Positions 59,230-64,000 of a stretch of DNA of 64,000 nt are shown in pieces (position 1 is the first letter of the stretch; each line of letters begins with the position of its first letter). The translations under genes and the position numbers were made by a program. The notes under the pieces were generated by a model. That model did not search any database. It had not been told where the DNA came from and was given only the letters and a program-made list of their open reading frames with translations. Origin of the DNA: Cobetia marina (GTDB taxonomy: Bacteria; Pseudomonadota; Gammaproteobacteria; Pseudomonadales; Halomonadaceae); contig NZ_CP017114.1 of the NCBI RefSeq assembly GCF_001720485.1, forward strand, positions 806,001 to 870,000, given 5' to 3'.

Positions 59230-59853
59230 GTTGAGGGCCTTTCGATAGGTATATGAACGGTCAATGGTAACGTGACCCTGAGGTGGCTGTCAGGGGGCTA
59301 CGAGGAAAAATCCCGCGTATCGCGTGGCTTGCAGCTTGTTGAACAGCCATCCTGCAGGGCATGTCATCCACGTCACCGTGTCTTGAAATACTAGGTGACG
59401 CCCTGAAGGAGGCTTTTCAACCCGGTCCCCGAATTTTTTCTTGCCTGTTGCCCCGGGTGAGACTACACGCCTGCGCGAGCTTCCAGGGCGGGAAGGCGAC
59501 GGGCATGGAGGAGAGAGGGGCTTGAGGGAAGATTGAGGGAAGAAGGAAAGGGGGAGGAACAGGAGAGAAGAAAGAGGAGAACACGAGAGAAGAAAGGGGG
59601 AGCTGGCCGCGCTTCGCTCTACGAGGCAGGGCAACTTCAGGCGCCAATCACGGTCTCATGACCAATGACCGACAATGGTTGGTGCTGTCCGCTTGCGAGG
59701 GCATCGGGGGGCCGTTACTCTGCCTGTTCAGACTGCGAATTCTGACGCGGGCCTTTCGTTACCGGCTCCGCTCGCAAGGTCTGCCCCGTGGCCGCTGGCG
59801 GGAAACGACAATCATATGTTCCATGCGACCCTATCTTTCAGGAGAGAATTTCG
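59230..59853. other. Intergenic region of about 620 bp with a purine-rich tract
   Basis: It contains the slyD promoter region (59230-59300) and a long purine-rich stretch on the plus strand at 59507-59602. Open frames in it are low-complexity and lack homology, so I report no gene. Confidence 0.6.
59507..59602. repeat. Purine-rich tract, 96 bp
   Basis: Only eight pyrimidines interrupt G/A repeats of GAGAG, GAAGAAAG and GGGGG type on the plus strand. The base composition is unlike the flanks. A similar tract is at 61582-61627. Confidence 0.9.
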
Positions 59854-60138
59854 ATGACCGTGACACTGATCTGGCTGGTGAGCTTCGCCGCGCTCTTCAT
59901 GCTGTGCTTGAACCGTTGGGAGGGCTCGCTGGGTGCCACCGTCAAGCGCATCCTGCCGGATGCCCTGAGCATCGACAGCGGTGATCGCTATGTCTGGGGC
60001 GCAGCGCTTGCCGTGCTGGGCGCTACTTTCATCGTCAACCCCATTTCCATGCTGATGGCGCTGATCATGCTGGCACTGATCGCCTTCATCGGCGGCAAGC
60101 TGATCTGCTGGGGCATGAGCAAGGTCAAGATGCACTGA
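59854..60138 (+). CDS. Small membrane protein of unknown function
   Basis: The 94-residue protein has three hydrophobic stretches (TLIWLVSFAALFMLCLN, AALAVLGATFIVNPISML and LIMLALIAFIGGKLICWGM) and a short basic end. I do not recognise the family. AGGAGA lies about 8 nt before ATG 59854, which is a better start than a frame from 59788. It stands alone before a convergent lpxR gene. Confidence 0.7.
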   Translation: MTVTLIWLVSFAALFMLCLNRWEGSLGATVKRILPDALSIDSGDRYVWGAALAVLGATFIVNPISMLMALIMLALIAFIGGKLICWGMSKVKMH

Positions 60139-60202
60139 TCTGCCTTTATCATCCCGGGAGGCTTCAGTCCGCGTGTGACGCGCTGATCCGTTGCCTCCCA
60201 CG

Positions 60203-60242
60203 GACGCACGAAGGCCGGGCAGATGCCCGGCCTTCGTGCGTC
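60203..60242. terminator. Bidirectional terminator with an 18-bp perfect stem
   Basis: 60203-60220 and 60225-60242 are exact reverse complements with the loop AGAT, between the small membrane protein gene (+) and lpxR (-). The style matches the terminator at 50663-50708. Confidence 0.85.
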
Positions 60243-60276
60243 TGGCACGCCTGTTCTCACCGTCGGTCTCTGGTCT

Positions 60277-61440
60277 TCACAGCCAGGTGGAGAGCGTGAT
60301 GGAGCCGAACTGATCGCTTTCCTGTTGGGTCTCGAATTCGTGCGTGCGCCAGACGTTGACGAAGGCGAGCTGCCAGCGCTGCCAGCTCAGGGCAAAGCCG
60401 AGCTGGACATCTCCTACCAGCGGGCGACGGTCCACCGAGTCACTGTCCTCAAAGCTGTTGCCGTCCAGCAGCATGTTGCGCGCTACGGCACGGCCTTCCA
60501 GATTGGCGAACAGATACCAGGCGAATTCACCATCCGGCTCGAAATACTGACGCCCGCTTTGGGAGGGAGCGACGGTCGGGATGCCGTAGCTGCGTGACAG
60601 TCCTTGGCCGATGCGCACACCGCCCCCCACGCCGGCGTAGGTATACAGGTTGCCCAGTGCCATCGAGGCAGAGGGGCCGTACTCCATTTCCAGGCCCCCC
60701 AGGCTTGCCGGCAGCCACAGCTGGCTCTGCCAGCCGGCATTGACCACGGCTTCATTGTGAAGCTGATGGTCCCAGCCCTGTGGGTCATCACTGCCGGTGA
60801 TCTCGTGGACTCCCTTCTGCGCCTTCTCGGCACCTGAGGCGGGACCGACGATGCCGAGGTCCAGATTGAAGGTATCGACCCGTCGCCAATCCTCTCCCTC
60901 TTCACCGGCGAACAGCGAAAGGCCACCGAACAGATAGCCCGCATAGGGGCGATCATCCTCGTTTGGTTGCTCGCGAGTGATGTCGTTGGGGGTATAGATC
61001 TGCTGTCCGAAACGATAGGCCGTGGCATCCAGACGTGCAGCGCTGAAACCGGGCACCCAGTCGGCGAAGGCGCGAGACCAATGCTGATCCGGTGTCGCGA
61101 AGGTATAGCTCAGCGCAAACCCATTGGTGTAGTGGCCGTCATCGCCGGAGGCGAGAAGATCATTCTCGACCTTGAGAGACAGCACGCCACCCTCGTCCTC
61201 GTCAGCCTCCACGATGGGGGCCAGCGCCACCGCGCCGAGCATGATCAGCGCCAGCCCCAGCCGTCGCGTGGAGAAGGCGGGAGCTATCTGCGGGACATGG
61301 CGGGTGACGATAGTCGCGCACGGACTCTCATTACCATAACGGCGGTGTCCGTGGGAGGAACTGGTCAAGGATGACGCGCTGCAAGGCGTCTGGCGGGCGC
61401 TCTGAGGAGAATCTGTAGGACGGGCAGTGACGGGACGCAT
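60277..61440 (-). CDS. lpxR: Lipid A 3'-O-deacylase LpxR family protein
   Basis: The 387-residue protein resembles LpxR, an outer-membrane beta-barrel that removes the 3'-acyloxyacyl group of lipid A. Recognised blocks: SLKVENDLL followed by DDGHYTNGFALSY at the mature N-terminus, IYTPNDITREQPNEDDRPYAGYLFGGL, GWDHQLHNEAVVNAGW (candidate active-site His) and a final NVWRTHEFETQ-like strand. ATG 61440 has AGGAG 5 nt upstream. It gives an unusually long n-region: about 58 residues precede the hydrophobic core RRLGLALIMLGAVALAPIVEA. Alternative starts closer to the core were not found as ATG. Single gene. Confidence 0.88.
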   Translation of the reverse strand: MRPVTARPTDSPQSARQTPCSASSLTSSSHGHRRYGNESPCATIVTRHVPQIAPAFSTRRLGLALIMLGAVALAPIVEADEDEGGVLSLKVENDLLASGDDGHYTNGFALSYTFATPDQHWSRAFADWVPGFSAARLDATAYRFGQQIYTPNDITREQPNEDDRPYAGYLFGGLSLFAGEEGEDWRRVDTFNLDLGIVGPASGAEKAQKGVHEITGSDDPQGWDHQLHNEAVVNAGWQSQLWLPASLGGLEMEYGPSASMALGNLYTYAGVGGGVRIGQGLSRSYGIPTVAPSQSGRQYFEPDGEFAWYLFANLEGRAVARNMLLDGNSFEDSDSVDRRPLVGDVQLGFALSWQRWQLAFVNVWRTHEFETQQESDQFGSITLSTWL

Positions 61441-61819
61441 CGCAACTCCTGGGACGAAAAGTTGTACACAGAGTCTAGTTAAGCTGCATGTGTATAACTT
61501 TGCACAAAAAATCACGATTTCATAGCCTGTTAATCAATAGATGACCAATGGATCACTCCGTACGGCGCGCCGCTCATGCGTGAGGAAGAGAAAGAGAGAG
61601 CAAGGGAAAGAGAAAGAGAGAGGAAAATATCGATACGCCAGCGTCAGGCGCGTGCGAGGGACCAGGCAAGCGCATGAATACCGGGAAGGCGAGGGCAGCA
61701 AGCAAAGCCGCAAAACGGCAGGAGCCTCTTGAGTGCAGAGAGGCCTGCAACAGAAGTCGTTCAGGGAGGGAAGACACTGAATGGCTGGCACCCGGCAAGG
61801 GCACCAGCCATCAAGAGGA
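61441..61819. other. Intergenic region between lpxR and slyB
   Basis: It contains an AT-rich stretch at 61455-61545 that is likely the lpxR promoter, a purine-rich tract at 61582-61627, and a short hairpin (61781-61788 with 61804-61811) that may end slyB. No gene recognised. Confidence 0.55.
61582..61627. repeat. Purine-rich tract, 46 bp
   Basis: G/A-only sequence on the plus strand except one C at 61601, made of GAAAGAGAGA-type units. It is the second such tract in this part of the window. Confidence 0.9.
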
Positions 61820-62332
61820 TCAATACGGGGCGACGCTCAGGTTGGCACCGTAGCCGACCAGGCGGACACGCTGGCCAACCGAGAAGGCGGTATCGGCCTT
61901 CTGGACGACGATGAGGCTGTCGCCAGCATCGCGACGCACCTCGATCTCGTAGGCGTCGATCTGGTCGACGTTGTCAGCGATCGACTTGCCCGCGACGCTA
62001 CCGCCGATGGCACCGGCGGCGGTGGCGATCGCGCGGCCGGAACCGCCACCGATCTGGCTGCCGAGCAGGCCGCCGACGACCGCGCCACCCAGGCCGCCAA
62101 GCACGCCGCTGCCTTCATCCTGTGCCTGGATCTGCACCGGGCGCAGCGAGGTGATGGTGCCGTAGCTGACGGACTGTGCGCGCTTGGCCTGATCGCCGGT
62201 GTAGACGTTGCCGGAATAGATATCGCTGTTCGCGCAGCCACCCAGTGTCAGCAGGCCAATGGCGATCACTGGCAACCAGCGTGCCGAGCGTTTCGCGTCA
62301 GGACGTCGTTGTGAGTGGGTCGGGAAGCTCAT
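61820..62332 (-). CDS. slyB: Glycine-zipper outer-membrane lipoprotein, SlyB type
   Basis: The 170-residue lipoprotein has a signal peptide with lipobox LGGC (Cys33) and a glycine-zipper hydrophobic pair (VLGGLGGAVVGGLLGSQIGG and ATAAGAIGGSVAGKS) followed by a beta-rich C-terminal domain (YEIEVRRDAGDSLIVVQ, VGQRVRLVGYGANLSVAPY). SlyB belongs to the PhoP regulon in enterics and supports outer-membrane integrity under stress. GAGGAAA lies about 8 nt before ATG 62332. The frame extends further upstream to 62794 without homology. Confidence 0.92.
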   Translation of the reverse strand: MSFPTHSQRRPDAKRSARWLPVIAIGLLTLGGCANSDIYSGNVYTGDQAKRAQSVSYGTITSLRPVQIQAQDEGSGVLGGLGGAVVGGLLGSQIGGGSGRAIATAAGAIGGSVAGKSIADNVDQIDAYEIEVRRDAGDSLIVVQKADTAFSVGQRVRLVGYGANLSVAPY

Positions 62333-62726
62333 GATGTATTTCCTCGCAGGAAGCGGTGCAACATTCGGTTGTGATGAGGTCATGGGGTGTGGAGGCCGAT
62401 GACGACGGATGAGAGAAGCTGGCTGGCACGTCCGTTGGCCGCCACCGTGTCGTTGCGCTGTCGAGGGCCGAGGCAATGCCCCCGTGACAGTGCAAGAACA
62501 CTGTTTCCTAACAGTATAGACCACGTCGCCATTCTCGGGTTCCCCTGCACGCCATCCCGGACGGGAGCACCCGTGCCACTGTTGCGTCGCGCCCCATGCA
62601 CCGAATTCTGGAACGACGAAGACACGCAAGCCCGCGTGAACGGGCTTGCGTGTCTTCGGATGGTGACTCTCGGTCAAGTCTCTGTCTCGCCGAGGGTTGT
62701 CTGCTGTCTGCAGGGAAGTGCTGGGA
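62333..62726. other. Intergenic region between slyB and aceA
   Basis: This 394-bp stretch should contain the slyB promoter, read leftward from about 62350-62550, and it contains the aceA terminator at 62617-62658. No gene recognised. Confidence 0.5.
62617..62658 (-). terminator. Terminator after aceA
   Basis: Perfect 18-bp arms (62617-62634, 62641-62658) with a 6-nt loop, about 70 bp past the aceA stop on the minus strand. No T-run follows. Confidence 0.8.
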
Positions 62727-64000
62727 TCAGAACTGGTCTTCCTCGGTAGAGCCGGTGAGGGCGGTGACGGAGGAGTTGCCACCCTGGATGACATTGGTCA
62801 TGTCATCGAAGTAGCCGGTGCCGACTTCCTGCTGGTGTGCCACGAAGGTGTAGCCCTTCTCGGCGGCGGCAAATTCGGCTTCCTGTACCTTCTCGACGTA
62901 GTGCTTCATGCCTTCGCCCTGGGCGTAGTCGTAGGCGAGATCGAACATGTTGAACCACATGTTGTGGATGCCGGCCAGGGTGATGAACTGGTACTTGTAG
63001 CCCATGTCCGAGAGTTCCTGCTGGAACTTGGCGATGGTGGCGTCGTCGAGGTTCTTCTTCCAGTTGAAGGAAGGCGAGCAGTTGTAGGCCAGCAGCTGAT
63101 CCGGGTATTCCTTCTTGATCGCTTCCGCGAAGCGGCGTGCTTCCTCGAGGTCCGGCTTGGCCGTCTCGCACCAGATCAGGTCGGCGTAGGGCGCGTAGGC
63201 CAGACCGCGTGCGATGGCCTGATCCAGGCCGGCATTGACGCGATAGAAGCCTTCGTCGGAGCGCTCGCCGGTCAGGAACGGCTTGTCGTAGTCGTCGACG
63301 TCAGAGGTGATCAGGTCAGCGGCGTTGGCATCGGTACGCGCGATGACCAGCGTCGGCACGCCGGCCACGTCAGCGGCCAGACGCGCGGCGACCAGCTTCT
63401 GCACCGCTTCCTGGGTCGGCACCAGCACCTTGCCCCCCATGTGACCACATTTCTTGACCGACGCCAGCTGGTCCTCGAAGTGCACGCCGGAGGCGCCCGC
63501 GCGGATCATGGCGGTCATCAGCTCATAGCCGTTGAGTACGCCACCGAAGCCTGCCTCGGCATCCGCCACGATGGGCGCGAAGTAGTCGACGAAGCCGGCA
63601 TCGCCCGGATTGGCCCCTTTCTGCCATTGGATCTGGTCGGCGCGACGGAAGGTGTTGTTGATGCGCTTGACCACGGTCGGCACGGAATCCACCGGGTAAA
63701 GGGATTGATCCGGGTACATGGCCTCGCTGGTATTGTTGTCAGCGGCGACCTGCCAGCCGGACAGGTAGATGGCTTCGATACCGGCCTTCACCTGTTGCAT
63801 GGCCTGGCCACCGGTCAGGGCGCCAAGACAGTTGACGTAGCCCTTCTTGGCATCACCATTGACCAGTTTCCAGAGCTTTTCGGCACCACGCGTCGCCAGG
63901 GTGTTGGCTTCCTGGACGGAGCCGCGCAGGCGCACCACATCCTCGGCGGAATACGGGCGTGTCACGCCTTCCCAACGTGCATTTTCGGCCCAGTCCTTTT
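62727..64000 (-). CDS. aceA: Isocitrate lyase, N-terminal end outside the window
   Basis: Isocitrate lyase splits isocitrate into succinate and glyoxylate, the first step of the glyoxylate bypass used on acetate and fatty acids. About 424 codons are visible; reading continues through 64000 ([17 protein letters not shown]), so only the first few residues are missing. Catalytic KKCGHMGGK with its cysteine is intact, as are [20 protein letters not shown], the Asp/Glu metal ligands in [10 protein letters not shown] and the closing TGSTEEDQF. The protein is the short, enterobacterial-type lyase. No aceB or aceK is seen in the window. Confidence 0.97.
   Translation of the reverse strand, partial: KDWAENARWEGVTRPYSAEDVVRLRGSVQEANTLATRGAEKLWKLVNGDAKKGYVNCLGALTGGQAMQQVKAGIEAIYLSGWQVAADNNTSEAMYPDQSLYPVDSVPTVVKRINNTFRRADQIQWQKGANPGDAGFVDYFAPIVADAEAGFGGVLNGYELMTAMIRAGASGVHFEDQLASVKKCGHMGGKVLVPTQEAVQKLVAARLAADVAGVPTLVIARTDANAADLITSDVDDYDKPFLTGERSDEGFYRVNAGLDQAIARGLAYAPYADLIWCETAKPDLEEARRFAEAIKKEYPDQLLAYNCSPSFNWKKNLDDATIAKFQQELSDMGYKYQFITLAGIHNMWFNMFDLAYDYAQGEGMKHYVEKVQEAEFAAAEKGYTFVAHQQEVGTGYFDDMTNVIQGGNSSVTALTGSTEEDQF

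Noticed and set aside
59290..59634. Serine/proline-rich minus-strand frame in the purine-rich gap.
   Set aside because: The composition follows from the polypyrimidine strand of a low-complexity tract.
62387..62749. Plus-strand 120-codon frame over the slyB-aceA gap.
   Set aside because: It crosses the aceA terminator and the aceA stop region on the opposite strand and has no recognisable domain.

Overview
The window is a 64 kb stretch of a high-GC gammaproteobacterial chromosome. Gene content and order (ffs-dnaX-ybaB-recR, rnd-ycgL-ycgN, a yqjD-yqjE-yqjK trio, ynfL/ynfM- and ynjBC/ynjF-like genes, pldA, lpxR, slyB, slyD, aceA) suggest a marine or halophilic member of the Halomonadaceae, possibly Cobetia. 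That placement is inference from protein resemblance; no rRNA gene is present to confirm it. Both ends cut through a gene.

Region by region. 1-13389: the 3' part of a giant gene (over 4,460 codons visible, no stop upstream) for a secreted mosaic of carbohydrate-binding, cadherin/Ig-like, malectin-like and beta-propeller modules. 13.9-18.6 kb: PpiC parvulin, the ABC-F ATPase YbiT, a PepSY membrane protein behind a Fur-box-like site, and a BaiN/YhiN flavoprotein. 18.6-22.2 kb: a LysR regulator divergent from an MFS transporter, then the yqjD-yqjE-yqjK-like envelope operon. 22.6-27.6 kb: outer-membrane phospholipase A divergent from an MscK-type mechanosensitive channel. 27.6-32.5 kb: a response regulator, sensor kinase and periplasmic binding protein operon with overlapping genes, divergent from an AbrB-family membrane protein. 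32.5-39.0 kb: 4.5S RNA, dnaX, ybaB, recR, rnd, ycgL, ycgN. 39.2-44.2 kb: a TetR regulator with a perfect 24-bp operator, followed by an RND efflux adaptor and pump. 44.5-51.4 kb: a large DUF1266-type protein with internal repeats, an NlpC/P60 lipoprotein, a LysR/MFS divergent pair and an exported MsrA. 51.7-58.5 kb: a VTT-domain/FAD-disulfide-oxidoreductase fusion, a YnjB-YnjC-like ABC importer without its ATPase, a YnjF-like CDP-alcohol phosphatidyltransferase and a DUF3047 protein. 58.7-64.0 kb: SlyD, a small membrane protein, LpxR, SlyB and the 3' part of isocitrate lyase.

The window is mostly conserved chromosome. No insertion sequence, integrase, prophage, CRISPR array, toxin-antitoxin pair or tRNA was recognised. 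Many genes end in strong perfect-stem hairpins, several placed between convergent genes so that they can serve both. Short tandem repeats (12, 13 and about 26 bp) and purine-rich tracts lie in the intergenic regions. The least ordinary items are the giant mosaic protein (with a tandemly duplicated module of about 330 residues that I cannot assign to a family), the VTT-FAD fusion with the ATPase-less YnjBC locus, and the DUF1266-like protein with three related segments.
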